From NCBI RefSeq assembly GCF_015390235.1, contig NZ_VUOH01000004.1, positions 310,001-374,000 on the forward strand: a stretch of DNA of 64,000 nucleotides, given 5' to 3'. The position numbers and the translations under genes are program-made. The stretch comes from Quadrisphaera sp. INWT6. Lineage in GTDB: Bacteria; Actinomycetota; Actinomycetes; Actinomycetales; Quadrisphaeraceae. The notes beneath the pieces are model-generated. The model saw nothing but the letters and a program-made list of their open reading frames with translations, was not told the origin of the DNA and did not search any database. Position 1 is the stretch's first letter. The number at the start of each line of letters is the position of its first letter. Below, piece after piece: positions 7,173 to 17,829 of the stretch.

Positions 7173-8231
7173 GTGCGCGCGCTGCAGTACACGGCCTTCC
7201 ACGGACCCCTCGAGCTCGTCGACCTGCCCGACCTCGAGCCCGCCCCCGGGGCCGCGGTCGTCGCCGTCGAGGCGACGGGCCTGTGCCGCAGCGACGTCCA
7301 CGCCTGGGCCGGCCACGACGGCGACGTCACCGCCAGCGCCGACCGGCCCCACGTCCCGGGCCACGAGCTGGTGGGGCGGGTGGCCGCGGTCGGCACCGGG
7401 GTCGACCCCTCGTGGGTGGGGCGCCGCGCGACGACGCCCTTCGTGTGCGCCTGCGGCCGCTGCGCCGAGTGCCGCAGCGGTGACGGCCAGGTGTGCAGCG
7501 CGCAGACCCAGCCGGGGTTCACCCACCACGGCTCCTGGGCCGAGCAGGTGCTGGTGCACGACGCCGCGACCAACCTCGTCGAGGTGCCCGACGACGTCGA
7601 CGCCGGGGCCGCGGCCCTCCTCGGGTGCCGCTTCGCCACCGCCCACCGGGCCCTCGCCCAGCTGGCCCGGGTGCGCGCCGGCGAGGTGGTGCTCGTGCTG
7701 GGGTGCGGCGGGGTGGGCCTGTCCGCGGTGATGATCGCCGCGGCGCTGGGCGCCGACGTCGTCGCCGCCGACGTCGACCCGGCCGCGCTGGAGCGCGCCA
7801 CGGCGCTGGGGGCGGCGGCCGCCGTCGTCACGCGCGGACTGGCACCGGCGGAGGTCGCCGAGGCCGTCCGCGGTGTGCGGCCCGCCGGCGCCGCCGTCAG
7901 CCTCGACGCCGCCGGGCGCCCCGAGACGATGACCGCGGGCCTGCTGTCGCTGGCGCGCCGCGGGCGGCACGTGCAGGTGGGACTGCTCGCGGGCGACCCG
8001 GTGGTGCCGGTGCCGCGGGTGGTCAGCCACGAGCTCTCGCTGCTCGGGAGCCACGGCATGGACGCCCGCGCCTACCCCGAGCTGCTGGGCCTGGTCACCA
8101 GCGGGCGGCTCGACCCGGCCGCGCTCGTGGAGCGGTGGCTCCCGCTGTCCGACGCCGCGGGGGTCGAGGCGCTGGTGCGCGCGATGGACGCCGGCACCGC
8201 CCCGGCGGGCGTGACGATGCTCCGGCCGTGA
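7173..8231 (+). CDS. Zinc-dependent alcohol dehydrogenase (MDR family)
   Basis: A 352-residue medium-chain dehydrogenase/reductase. Catalytic zinc ligands are Cys38, His64 and Glu65 (TGLCRSD, VPGHELVG). The structural zinc lobe is complete with Cys94, Cys97, Cys100 and Cys108. The Rossmann motif GCGGVG follows near residue 183. The substrate is not evident. TAGCCT at 7161-7166 lies 6 nt before the GTG start, so it may have its own leaderless transcript despite the short distance from the racemase gene. It overlaps the next gene by GTGA. Confidence 0.87.
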   Translation: MRALQYTAFHGPLELVDLPDLEPAPGAAVVAVEATGLCRSDVHAWAGHDGDVTASADRPHVPGHELVGRVAAVGTGVDPSWVGRRATTPFVCACGRCAECRSGDGQVCSAQTQPGFTHHGSWAEQVLVHDAATNLVEVPDDVDAGAAALLGCRFATAHRALAQLARVRAGEVVLVLGCGGVGLSAVMIAAALGADVVAADVDPAALERATALGAAAAVVTRGLAPAEVAEAVRGVRPAGAAVSLDAAGRPETMTAGLLSLARRGRHVQVGLLAGDPVVPVPRVVSHELSLLGSHGMDARAYPELLGLVTSGRLDPAALVERWLPLSDAAGVEALVRAMDAGTAPAGVTMLRP

Positions 8232-8602
8232 GCACGGCCGACAGCACCGCCGACAGCACCGCCGAGGTCGAGGCGCTCCTGCGGGCCGAGCGCGCGGCGG
8301 CCCTCGCCACCGTGCGCGACCTCGACCGCGTGATCGCCGGGGTGGTCGAGGCCACCGAGGGCGCCAACACCGACGACGAGCACGACCCCGAGGGCGCCAC
8401 CATCGCCTTCGAGCGCGCCCAGGCGAGCGCCGTCCGCGACCGGCAGCTGGCCCGCGTCCGCGAGGTCGACGAGGCCCTCGCCCGCGTCGCGACGAGCACC
8501 TTCGGCACCTGCGCCCGCTGCGGCGGCCCGATCGCCCCCGGCCGCCTGCTGGCCCGCCCGACGGCCACCCGCTGCATCACCTGCGCCGCGCTGGGCAGGT
8601 GA
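8228..8602 (+). CDS. TraR/DksA-family zinc-finger protein
   Basis: A 124-residue member of the DksA/TraR family, which acts in the secondary channel of RNA polymerase. A coiled-coil-like acidic region is followed by a four-cysteine zinc finger: Cys95, Cys98, Cys116 and Cys119 (TCARCGGPI ... RCITC). The N-terminus has a short repeat (ADSTADSTAE). The GTG start overlaps the dehydrogenase stop (GTGA), implying translational coupling. Actinobacterial members often take the place of DksA-like stress regulators, but a role for this copy is not shown. Confidence 0.8.
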   Translation: MSTADSTADSTAEVEALLRAERAAALATVRDLDRVIAGVVEATEGANTDDEHDPEGATIAFERAQASAVRDRQLARVREVDEALARVATSTFGTCARCGGPIAPGRLLARPTATRCITCAALGR

Positions 8603-9054
8603 CCGGGGTGCCCCAGGACTACAGCCCGCGCGGCTCGGACCGGCCCTGCGTCTTCTGCGCGATCGTCGAGGGTCGCTCGCCCGCCCACGAGGTGCACCGC
8701 AGCGACCGGCTGGTCGCCTTCCTCGACGTCCACCCGCTCTTCCCGGGGCACGTGCTGGTGGTGCCGACCGTGCACGTGCAGACCTACGACGAGCTGCCCC
8801 GCGACCTCGCCCAGGAGTGGCTCGACACCAGCCAGGCGCTGCAGCGCGCCGTCGAGAGCGCCGCCGGCGCCGAGGGCGCCCTGCTGCTCCTCAACAACGT
8901 GGTCAGCCAGAGCGTGCCGCACGTGCACCTGCACGTGGTGCCGCGCTCCCGGGGTGACGGGCTGCGCCTGTTCCTCGGACCGCGGCAGCGCTACGCGCCG
9001 GGTCAGGCCGAGGAGGTCGCGGCGGGGATCCGAGCAGCGCTCCAGCTCGGCTGA
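8599..9054 (+). CDS. HIT-family nucleotide-binding hydrolase
   Basis: A 151-residue histidine-triad protein. The signature HVHLH is at residues 108-112, with the usual CVFCAIVEG near residue 17 and FPGHVLVVP before it. Members hydrolyse nucleotide phosphoramidates or dinucleoside polyphosphates such as Ap4A; which applies is unclear. The GTG start overlaps the previous stop codon (GTGA), so it is the last gene of the 7173-9054 run. The gene ends directly against the convergent STAS gene. Confidence 0.88.
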   Translation: MTGVPQDYSPRGSDRPCVFCAIVEGRSPAHEVHRSDRLVAFLDVHPLFPGHVLVVPTVHVQTYDELPRDLAQEWLDTSQALQRAVESAAGAEGALLLLNNVVSQSVPHVHLHVVPRSRGDGLRLFLGPRQRYAPGQAEEVAAGIRAALQLG

Positions 9055-9387
9055 TCAGCCCTCGACCAGGTCGGTGATCCGGTCGGCGCCGAAGAGCTTG
9101 AGCGCGGTCAGCGGCTGCTTGCTCGCGCCGACCACCCGGAGGCGGTGGGGGCGCACCAGGCGCGCGACCTGCGCCACCAGCCGCATGCCCGAGGAGTCGA
9201 GGAAGGTGACGGCGCTGAGGTCGACGACGCGGACCCCGGTCCACGTCGAGAGCTCGGCGAGCGCCTCGTCGCTGACGGCGACGTCGACCTCCCCGGTCAT
9301 CACGAGCACCTCGGGCCGCTCCGGCGACATCGACACCGAGCCGTAGGGCCCCACGGGTCCCTCGGGCGGTCGCGGATCGTGGTGCAC
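9055..9387 (-). CDS. STAS-domain anti-sigma-factor antagonist (RsbV-like)
   Basis: A 110-residue STAS protein. The phosphoacceptor loop reads VTFLDSSGMRLV (residues 60-71), with the paired serines 65-66 that RsbW-type kinases phosphorylate. Dephosphorylated, such proteins bind the kinase and free its sigma factor. The candidate kinase at 17335 and the SpoIIE phosphatases at 14925 and 29246 could be partners, though none is adjacent. The GTG at 9387 is favoured over the longer frame from 9453 because CAAGAT (complement at 9394-9399) lies 6 nt upstream. Confidence 0.82.
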   Translation of the reverse strand: MHHDPRPPEGPVGPYGSVSMSPERPEVLVMTGEVDVAVSDEALAELSTWTGVRVVDLSAVTFLDSSGMRLVAQVARLVRPHRLRVVGASKQPLTALKLFGADRITDLVEG

Positions 9388-9436
9388 CGCGCCATCTTGC
9401 CAACCGCCCGCCGCGCCGCTGCGGCAGGCTGGATGC

Positions 9437-9748
9437 ATGGGCGGTGGAGGCACGCGCTACGAGTTCGACGCCGAGCTGTGGCGCTGGGAATCGCGCACCG
9501 ACGAGTGGGTGTTCGCACGGCTGCCGCTGGACGCCTCCGACGAGATCGCCGACGTGCCCCGCCCGCGCGCGGGCTTCGGGGCGGTGAGGGTGCGCGTCAC
9601 CCTCGGCGGCAGCCGGTGGACGACGTCGGTCTTCCCCGAGGGCCGCGAGGGCGGCGCGTACGTGCTCCCCGTGAAGAGGTCGGTCAGGACGGCGGAGGGC
9701 GTGGGCCTCGGCGACGTCGTGCGCCTCGCGGTGGAGACCCTCGGCTGA
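9437..9748 (+). CDS. DUF1905-family protein
   Basis: A 103-residue small beta-barrel-like protein matching DUF1905: FDAELWRWES near the start and LGGSRWTTSVFP in the middle are typical. The function of the family is unknown. CAGGCT at 9425-9430, 6 nt before the ATG, fits a leaderless start. It is divergent from the STAS gene across 49 bp and converges on the helicase gene. Confidence 0.75.
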   Translation: MGGGGTRYEFDAELWRWESRTDEWVFARLPLDASDEIADVPRPRAGFGAVRVRVTLGGSRWTTSVFPEGREGGAYVLPVKRSVRTAEGVGLGDVVRLAVETLG

Positions 9749-9763
9749 CGTCGGCGGCGGGCC

Positions 9764-11962
<2,199 letters not shown>

Positions 11963-12009
11963 GGGGGACCACTCTGCACGCCGCCACCGACAGCGCCCCC
12001 GGACCTCCG

Positions 12010-12591
12010 TCAGACGGCGGCGAGGAAGGCCCGCACCCGCTCCAGGAGCAGGGCCGCGGCGACCGGGTCGTAGGACGGCAGCGAGGAGTCCGCGAACAGG
12101 TGCTCCTCCCCGGGGTAGGTGAACAGCTCGCCCCGGGGAGCCGACGCGACCAGCTCGCGGGCGGCGGGCAGGTCCTCCAGGAAGAACTCGTCGGGGTCCT
12201 TGCCGTGGACCTGGACCGGCACCTCCTCCGGCCAGGAGGTCCCGAACTCCGAGACCGGCAGGCAGGAGTGCAGCAGCAGGGCCCCGCGGGCACCCGGACG
12301 GATCTGCGCCAGCTGCTGGGCGATCGTCACCCCGAACGAGGAGCCGGCGTAGACGAGCCCGTCGCCGGTCCCGTCACCGAGCCCCCCGGCCGCCGCGGCG
12401 CCCCGCTGCCGGAGCAGGTCCAGCCCGACCGCACGGGCGTGGGCGAACCCGTCCTCGAGCGAGCCGAAGGTGCGGCCGTCGAACAGGTCGGGCGCGTGCA
12501 CGACGTGCCCGTCCTGCCGCAGCGCGTCGGCGAAGCCCCGCACCCCCGCGGTCAGCCCCTGGATGTGGTGGAACAGCACGACCTCGGCCAC
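12010..12591 (-). CDS. Dienelactone hydrolase-family protein
   Basis: A 193-residue alpha/beta hydrolase. The nucleophile elbow is GSSFG, the acid is probably in HGKDPDEFF and the histidine in GEEHLF. This order and length fit the dienelactone hydrolase family (ester or lactone hydrolysis). I use the GTG at 12591, giving an N-terminus that starts directly with the first beta-strand (VAEVVLFHHI); CAGGCT lies 7 nt upstream in mRNA sense. The alternative start at 12654 would add 21 low-complexity residues. No catechol-degradation genes are nearby, so the substrate is open. Confidence 0.78.
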   Translation of the reverse strand: MAEVVLFHHIQGLTAGVRGFADALRQDGHVVHAPDLFDGRTFGSLEDGFAHARAVGLDLLRQRGAAAAGGLGDGTGDGLVYAGSSFGVTIAQQLAQIRPGARGALLLHSCLPVSEFGTSWPEEVPVQVHGKDPDEFFLEDLPAARELVASAPRGELFTYPGEEHLFADSSLPSYDPVAAALLLERVRAFLAAV

Positions 12592-12689
12592 GAGGGCGAG
12601 CCTGCCGCACCCCGGCCCGGGGGGCCAGGCGCGTCGTGGCGCGACGGCGTCCACGCGGACCGGAGGTCAGCCGCGAGCCGCACTGACGC

Positions 12690-14915
12690 TCAGGCCAGGC
12701 CGAGCACGTCCAGGGCCCAGGCGTCCTCGAAGGCCCGCTCGCGCCACGCCTCGTAGCGCCCCGAGCGGCCGCCGTGCCCGCCGTCGACCTCCGTCTTCAG
12801 CAGCACCTGCGGCGCGCCGTCGCCGGAGAGCAGGCGCATGCGGGAGACCCACTTGAACGGCTCCACGTACAGCACCCGGGTGTCGTGGAGGCTCGTGGTG
12901 ACCAGCACCCGCGGCCAGGTGCCCCACGCGGGCGAGCCCCCGGCCGGGAGGTTCTCGACGGGGGAGTAGCTCTTGATCAGCGCGTAAGCCGCGGCGTCGC
13001 GGATCGGGTCGCCCCACTCCTCCTGCTCGGGGACGGTCAGGGGGAGCGACTCGTCGAGCATGGTGGTGAGCGGGTCGACGAACGGCACCGCCGCGCTCAC
13101 CCCGGTGAACAGGTGCGGCGCGAGGTTCAGCGCCGCCCCGACGAGCAGCCCGCCCGCCGAGCCCCCGGACGCCACCAGCCGTGAGGGGTCGACGAACCCG
13201 GCGGCTCCCAGGTGCTCGGCGACGGCCACGAAGTCGGTGAAGGTGTTCCGCTTGTGCGTGAGCTTGCCGTCGTCGTACCAGTGGCGGCCCATCTCCCCGC
13301 CGCCGCGCACGTGGGCGACGGCGAAGGCGACGCCCCGGTCGAGCATCGACAGCCGCGACGTGGAGAACCACGGGTCGAGGCTGACCTCGTAGCTGCCGTA
13401 GCCGTAGAGGTACCCCGGGGCGGGCTCGCCGGCGGCCGCCACCGACGCGCGGCGCACCACCGAGACCGGCACCCGGACGCCGTCCGGGGCGGTGGCCCAG
13501 GTGCGCTCCTCGACGTAGTCGGCCGCGTCGTACCCGCCGAGCACGGGGGTCTGGCGGCGCAGCAGCACCTCGCCGTCGGACGGGCCGCCCGACAGGTCGA
13601 GGTCGACCACGCGGGTCGGCGTGGTCCACGAGGTCTGCTGCAGCCGCAGCAGCGGGGCCTCGAACGACGGGTTCGACGCCACGCCGCTCGAGGCGAGCGC
13701 CGTCGGCGACGCCACCTCGACCGGGGCGCCGAGCGTCCCGTCGGGCTGCACGCGCAGGACGGCGACGCGGGGGGTCGCCTCGCGCCGCCACGACAGCGCC
13801 ACGTGCCCGGCGAACGCGTCGACGTCCTCCAGGCGCCGGCCCTCCTCGTGGGGCACGATCACCCGCCAGCGCTCGTGCGCGCCCTCCCCGACGTCGGCGG
13901 GGTCGAGCTGGGCGAGCTCGAAGTCGGGGGCGCCGTCGTCGTGCAGCACCAGGAGGACGTCGTGACCGCCGAGCACCGCGTGGTCGACGTGGTGCTCCAC
14001 GCCCTCGCGGCGGCCCGCCACGGAGAGGGGCTCCTCCCCGGGGGCGCGGTCGACGCCGCCGGCGTCGAGCAGCCACACCTCCGAGGTGGTCTTGGACCCG
14101 CTGGACAGCACCAGGTACCGCCCCGAGCGGGTGCGCCCGACGCCGAGCCAGTACCGCTCGTCGTCCTCGCGCAGGACGACGGCGTCGCCCTCGCCGTCGG
14201 GGGAGCTCTCCCCGACGACGTGGCGGCGCACCTCGTGGGGGCGCCAGGCCTCGTCGACGGCGGAGTACAGCAGCGTGCGCGAGTCCGAGCCCCAGGTGGC
14301 GCCGTGGCCCAGCCCCGGGACGGCGACGTCGAGGTCGGCCCCCGTGACCAGGTCGCGCACCCGCAGGGTGAACCGCTCGTCACCGGTGGTGTCGGTCGAC
14401 CAGGCGAGCAGCTGCCCGTCGGGGCTGACCGACGCCGCCCCGAGGGCGAAGAAGGCCTCCCCGCCCAGACGGGGCGCCTCGACGTTGCCGTCGAGCATGA
14501 CCTGCTCGCCCGGCAGCGCGGACCCGTCCTCCGGCAGCACCGGCGGCGTCCACCCGTCAGGTCCGTCGACCGCGGAGGCTGCTTCGACGGCGACGCGGCA
14601 CAGCAACCCGTACTGCTGCCCCTCGACCGTGCGCCGGTAGTACCACCACGCGCCGTCGCGGGCGGGCACGGACAGGTCGCTCTCCTGGGTGCGTCCCTTC
14701 ACCTCCTCGAAGAGCCGCTCGCGCAGCGGCTCCAGGTGGGCGGTGCTGGCGGCGGCCCAGGCGTTCTCGGCCTCGACCAGCGCGCGCACGCGCGGGTCGT
14801 CGGTGTCGCGGAGCCACTCGTGCTCGTCGACGACGACGTCGCCGTGGTGGGTGCGCTCGACGCGCTCCCTGTCGGCGACGGGCGGGGCGGAGGGGGCGAC
14901 GGGAGGGACGCTCAC
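12690..14915 (-). CDS. ptrB: Oligopeptidase B (S9A prolyl-oligopeptidase family)
   Basis: A 741-residue cytoplasmic serine peptidase that cleaves short peptides after basic residues. The first 420 residues form the beta-propeller that excludes large substrates; the rest is the alpha/beta hydrolase domain. The triad is Ser586 (GGSAGG), Asp678 (SLHDTR) and His714 (GGHGG). Length and domain order match protease II. TAGGGT (complement at 14922-14927) followed by 6 nt and GTG supports the start and a leaderless mRNA. It lies 9 bp downstream of the phytochrome-phosphatase stop codon in the same direction. Confidence 0.9.
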   Translation of the reverse strand: MSVPPVAPSAPPVADRERVERTHHGDVVVDEHEWLRDTDDPRVRALVEAENAWAAASTAHLEPLRERLFEEVKGRTQESDLSVPARDGAWWYYRRTVEGQQYGLLCRVAVEAASAVDGPDGWTPPVLPEDGSALPGEQVMLDGNVEAPRLGGEAFFALGAASVSPDGQLLAWSTDTTGDERFTLRVRDLVTGADLDVAVPGLGHGATWGSDSRTLLYSAVDEAWRPHEVRRHVVGESSPDGEGDAVVLREDDERYWLGVGRTRSGRYLVLSSGSKTTSEVWLLDAGGVDRAPGEEPLSVAGRREGVEHHVDHAVLGGHDVLLVLHDDGAPDFELAQLDPADVGEGAHERWRVIVPHEEGRRLEDVDAFAGHVALSWRREATPRVAVLRVQPDGTLGAPVEVASPTALASSGVASNPSFEAPLLRLQQTSWTTPTRVVDLDLSGGPSDGEVLLRRQTPVLGGYDAADYVEERTWATAPDGVRVPVSVVRRASVAAAGEPAPGYLYGYGSYEVSLDPWFSTSRLSMLDRGVAFAVAHVRGGGEMGRHWYDDGKLTHKRNTFTDFVAVAEHLGAAGFVDPSRLVASGGSAGGLLVGAALNLAPHLFTGVSAAVPFVDPLTTMLDESLPLTVPEQEEWGDPIRDAAAYALIKSYSPVENLPAGGSPAWGTWPRVLVTTSLHDTRVLYVEPFKWVSRMRLLSGDGAPQVLLKTEVDGGHGGRSGRYEAWRERAFEDAWALDVLGLA

Positions 14916-14924
14916 CCCCCGACC

Positions 14925-17213
14925 CTACGGAGTCCAGCCGACGGCGAGGACTGTCGTGTCGTCGGCGCGGGCCGAGACCGAGCGGAGCAGGCGGTCGCAC
15001 AGCCCGTCGAGGGAGGCCACCGGTCCGCTGGCGGTCTCGAGCACCCGCTCCAGGCGCTCCTCCCAGCTGCTCCGCCGCTCCTCCACGAGGCCGTCGGAGT
15101 ACAGGACCAGCGCCCCGCCGGCCTCCAGCCGGACCTCGCCGGCCTCGTACGCGGCGTCGTCGAGGAGCCCGAGCGCGGGGCCGGGGCTCACCTGGTCGAC
15201 CAGGGCCGCGGCGCCGTCGGCCCCGCGGACCACCAGCGGCGGGTGCCCGGCCCCGGCGACCTGCGCGCGCCCGGTGGCCGGGTCGACCACCACGACGACG
15301 GCGGTGGCGAGCTCGCCGGCCATCAGGGAGGTCACGAGCTCGTTCAGCCGGTCGAGGGCCTGCGCGGGGTCGCGGGTGGCGAGCACGTGCGCACGCAGCG
15401 CGTTGCGCATCTGGGCGCTGATGGCCGACACCGCCAGGCCGTGCCCGGCGACGTCGCCCAGGACGACGGCGGTGCGGCCGTCGGGCAGCGGGACGATGTC
15501 GTACCAGTCGCCGCCGACGACGTCGTCGCTGTGCGGCACGTACCGCACGGCCAGGTCGAGGCCGGGGACGTCGGGCAGCTTCTCCAGCAGCAGCGTCTGC
15601 TGCAGCGCGGTGGCGAGCCGGTTGGTCCGCTCCACCTCGCGCAGCATCGAGTCGGACAGGTGCTGGGCGAGCCCGAGCGCGGCCTCGACCTCGTGCGGCG
15701 CCCACGCGGTGGCGGTGCGGCGCACCGTCTCGCTCCAGGCGTCGAAGGAGCGCCGCGGAGACAGGCGCAGGTGCCCGCCGCGGTCCTCGACGACCTTGGA
15801 CGAGCGGGGGTCGCCGCCCCAGGTGACCTCGCGCAGCACCTCGGGGCGGAACCAGGCGACCAGGTCGCCGGGCTGACCGCCGACCACGGGTGCGGCGAGC
15901 ACGCCGCTGGCCTCGGCCCAGGCCTCCTCGCCCAGCCAGGGGGCGTCGGCGGCGGCCGCCGAGGTGACCAGCGGGGTCAGCTCGCGGCCCTCCTCGAGGT
16001 CCGCGGCGAACCGGTCGGACAGGGCGGTGACCACGCCCTCGGGCGGGGTGGTGCCGAGCAGGCGCAGCTCGCCGTGCAGGCGCACCGCGACCCCGCCGCA
16101 GGGCACGAGGTCGGCGACGGTCACCTCCTCGCGGGTGAGCGCCTCCACCGGCAGGGCCAGGTGCTCGGCGAGCAGCTCGGTGAGGCGGGCGCGCACCCGC
16201 GCCGAGGCCACCACCTGCGCGTCGGCCTCGCGACCCACCACGGTCGGCAGCAGCAGCGACGCGGTGCGCCCCAGGAACTCCGCCGCGGTGCGCACGGGGA
16301 CGCTCGGGCGGTGGGGCCCGGCGTAGTGGTGGCACGCGATGAGGCCCCAGAGCCGGTCGCCGTGGAGGAGAGAGATGGACATCGAGGCGGCGACGCCCAT
16401 GTTGCGCAGGTACTGCAGGTGCACGGGGGAGACGCTGCGCAGCTGCGCCAGCGACAGGTCGAGCGGCTGGGCGCCGGCCGGTCCGGGGACCAGCGCCGGC
16501 TCCAGCGGCAGCGCCTCGTAGGTGGAGGTGGGGATGATCCGCAGCCACTGCCGCGCGTACAGCGCACGGGCCTGCGCGGGGATGTCGGAGGCGGGGTAGC
16601 GCAGCCCGAGGAAGGGCTCGAGGTCGTCGCGGCGGTCCTCGGCGAGCACCTCCCCGTTCCACTCGGCGTCGAAGCGGTAGACCATGACGCGGTCGAAGCC
16701 GGTGAGGTGGCGCACCCCCGTGGCCAGGCCCTCGGCGAGCCCGGCCACCGAGCGCGCGTCCTGCAGGCGGCGCAGCACCGGGGGCAGCTGCAGGTGCCAG
16801 GGGCTGCCGGGCCCCTCGTCGCCCTCGGCGGCCTCGAGCTCGACGACGGCGGTGCCGCCGTCGACCCGGTGGGCGACGGCGTGGTGCAGGCGGCCCGACC
16901 CGGACGGCAGCTCGACGGGGGCGGGCGTGCTGGCCTCCGCGTCCTCCCCGGAGGCGACGGCGCGCACCAGGTCGGCCAGCGGTCCCGACAGCTCCGCCAG
17001 GTCGCCGCCGGCCACCGCCTGCGGGCCGAGCGCGGCGGCGGCGCCCGCCGACGCGGTCAGCACGGGCAGGGCGCCCGGCGAGCGGGTGTCGACGGCCAGC
17101 AGGTGGCCGTGGGGCTGCACGCTGCCCGGCACGCGGATCGGCTCGTCGGCGCACGCCGCGGCCGCCGCCTCCAGCGCCGTCTCCTGTGCCGTCTCCTGTG
17201 CGGTGTCGGGCAC
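14925..17213 (-). CDS. Bacteriophytochrome fused to a SpoIIE/PP2C phosphatase
   Basis: A 762-residue red/far-red photoreceptor with a phosphatase output. PAS: Cys21, just before EPIRVPGSVQPHG, occupies the biliverdin-attachment site of bacteriophytochromes. GAF (about 150-320): PASDIP with Asp210, His265 in SPVHLQYLRNMGV and His295-296 in CHHYAG, all chromophore-pocket residues. PHY (about 330-510): tongue motif PRRSF at 486-490. SpoIIE (about 545-762): metal ligands in VGGDWYD (566-572), GDVAGHG (586-592), YSDGLVE and ADDTTVL. All landmarks of a working receptor and phosphatase are present. The likely substrate is a phosphorylated STAS antagonist, linking light to sigma-factor release. It is divergent from an RsbW-like kinase gene. 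No heme oxygenase is in the window. Confidence 0.9.
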   Translation of the reverse strand: MPDTAQETAQETALEAAAAACADEPIRVPGSVQPHGHLLAVDTRSPGALPVLTASAGAAAALGPQAVAGGDLAELSGPLADLVRAVASGEDAEASTPAPVELPSGSGRLHHAVAHRVDGGTAVVELEAAEGDEGPGSPWHLQLPPVLRRLQDARSVAGLAEGLATGVRHLTGFDRVMVYRFDAEWNGEVLAEDRRDDLEPFLGLRYPASDIPAQARALYARQWLRIIPTSTYEALPLEPALVPGPAGAQPLDLSLAQLRSVSPVHLQYLRNMGVAASMSISLLHGDRLWGLIACHHYAGPHRPSVPVRTAAEFLGRTASLLLPTVVGREADAQVVASARVRARLTELLAEHLALPVEALTREEVTVADLVPCGGVAVRLHGELRLLGTTPPEGVVTALSDRFAADLEEGRELTPLVTSAAAADAPWLGEEAWAEASGVLAAPVVGGQPGDLVAWFRPEVLREVTWGGDPRSSKVVEDRGGHLRLSPRRSFDAWSETVRRTATAWAPHEVEAALGLAQHLSDSMLREVERTNRLATALQQTLLLEKLPDVPGLDLAVRYVPHSDDVVGGDWYDIVPLPDGRTAVVLGDVAGHGLAVSAISAQMRNALRAHVLATRDPAQALDRLNELVTSLMAGELATAVVVVVDPATGRAQVAGAGHPPLVVRGADGAAALVDQVSPGPALGLLDDAAYEAGEVRLEAGGALVLYSDGLVEERRSSWEERLERVLETASGPVASLDGLCDRLLRSVSARADDTTVLAVGWTP

Positions 17214-17245
17214 GGAGCTCCAGCCGTCGTCGTCGGTCCGGCGCT

Positions 17246-17276
17246 CACGGGGCGTGGGGCGCTGTGCACGGGGCGT
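17246..17276. promoter_or_regulatory. Two 10-bp direct repeats 21 bp apart
   Basis: CACGGGGCGT occurs at 17246-17255 and 17267-17276, exactly two helical turns apart, in the intergenic region between the phytochrome-phosphatase and the kinase. A dimeric activator or repressor could bind both on one face of the DNA. The factor is unknown. Confidence 0.4.
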
Positions 17277-17334
17277 GCCGTGCCATCATCGCACCCTGCG
17301 CGCCAGCGCACCGGCCGACGACCTGGAGGATCCC

Positions 17335-17817
17335 GTGCACCTCAGCTACGGGCTCCGCCTGCCCACCGACGTGCGGCACGTGCCGGTGGTCCGCCACCTG
17401 GCCACCGCCACCCTGCGCGAGCTCGGGGTGCGGCGCGAGAGCATCGACGACATCGCCCTGGCGGTCACCGAGGCGTGCGCGAACGTGGTCCAGCACGCCG
17501 GCGCTGCGGCCAGCGGGCACAGCGACTTCGAGGTGCGCGTCTCGGTCGAGGGCGTCTGGTGCCGCATCGAGGTCGTCGACTCCGGGGCGGGGTTCGACCC
17601 CGAGCAGGCCGCGGCCGACGTCCGCGAGGAGGGGCCGATCGCCGAGCTGACGCACGGGCGCGGCCTGGGGCTGATGCGGGTGCTGATGGACGAGCTGCAC
17701 TTCGAGCCGGGCGAGAACGGCACCACCGTGGTGCTGCTCAAGCGGCTCCAGCTGCGCGAGGGGTCGGTGCTGGCAGCAGAGGGCCCCGGCACCCCCGTGG
17801 GGGGCACCGGGGCCTGA
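17335..17817 (+). CDS. RsbW-like anti-sigma factor serine kinase
   Basis: A 160-residue GHKL ATPase. N box EACANVVQHA near residue 45, G1 box DSGAGFDP near 82 and G2 box GRGLGLMRVLMD near 107. Such proteins hold a sigma factor inactive and phosphorylate a STAS antagonist. The GTG start has GGAGG at 17325-17329. The last 20 residues are an unstructured Gly/Pro tail. The divergent gene encodes a light-sensing SpoIIE phosphatase, whose natural job would be to reverse this kinase's phosphorylation. No sigma-factor gene is adjacent, so the target is not visible. Confidence 0.88.
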   Translation: MHLSYGLRLPTDVRHVPVVRHLATATLRELGVRRESIDDIALAVTEACANVVQHAGAAASGHSDFEVRVSVEGVWCRIEVVDSGAGFDPEQAAADVREEGPIAELTHGRGLGLMRVLMDELHFEPGENGTTVVLLKRLQLREGSVLAAEGPGTPVGGTGA

Positions 17818-17829
17818 CCCGCTGGGGTC

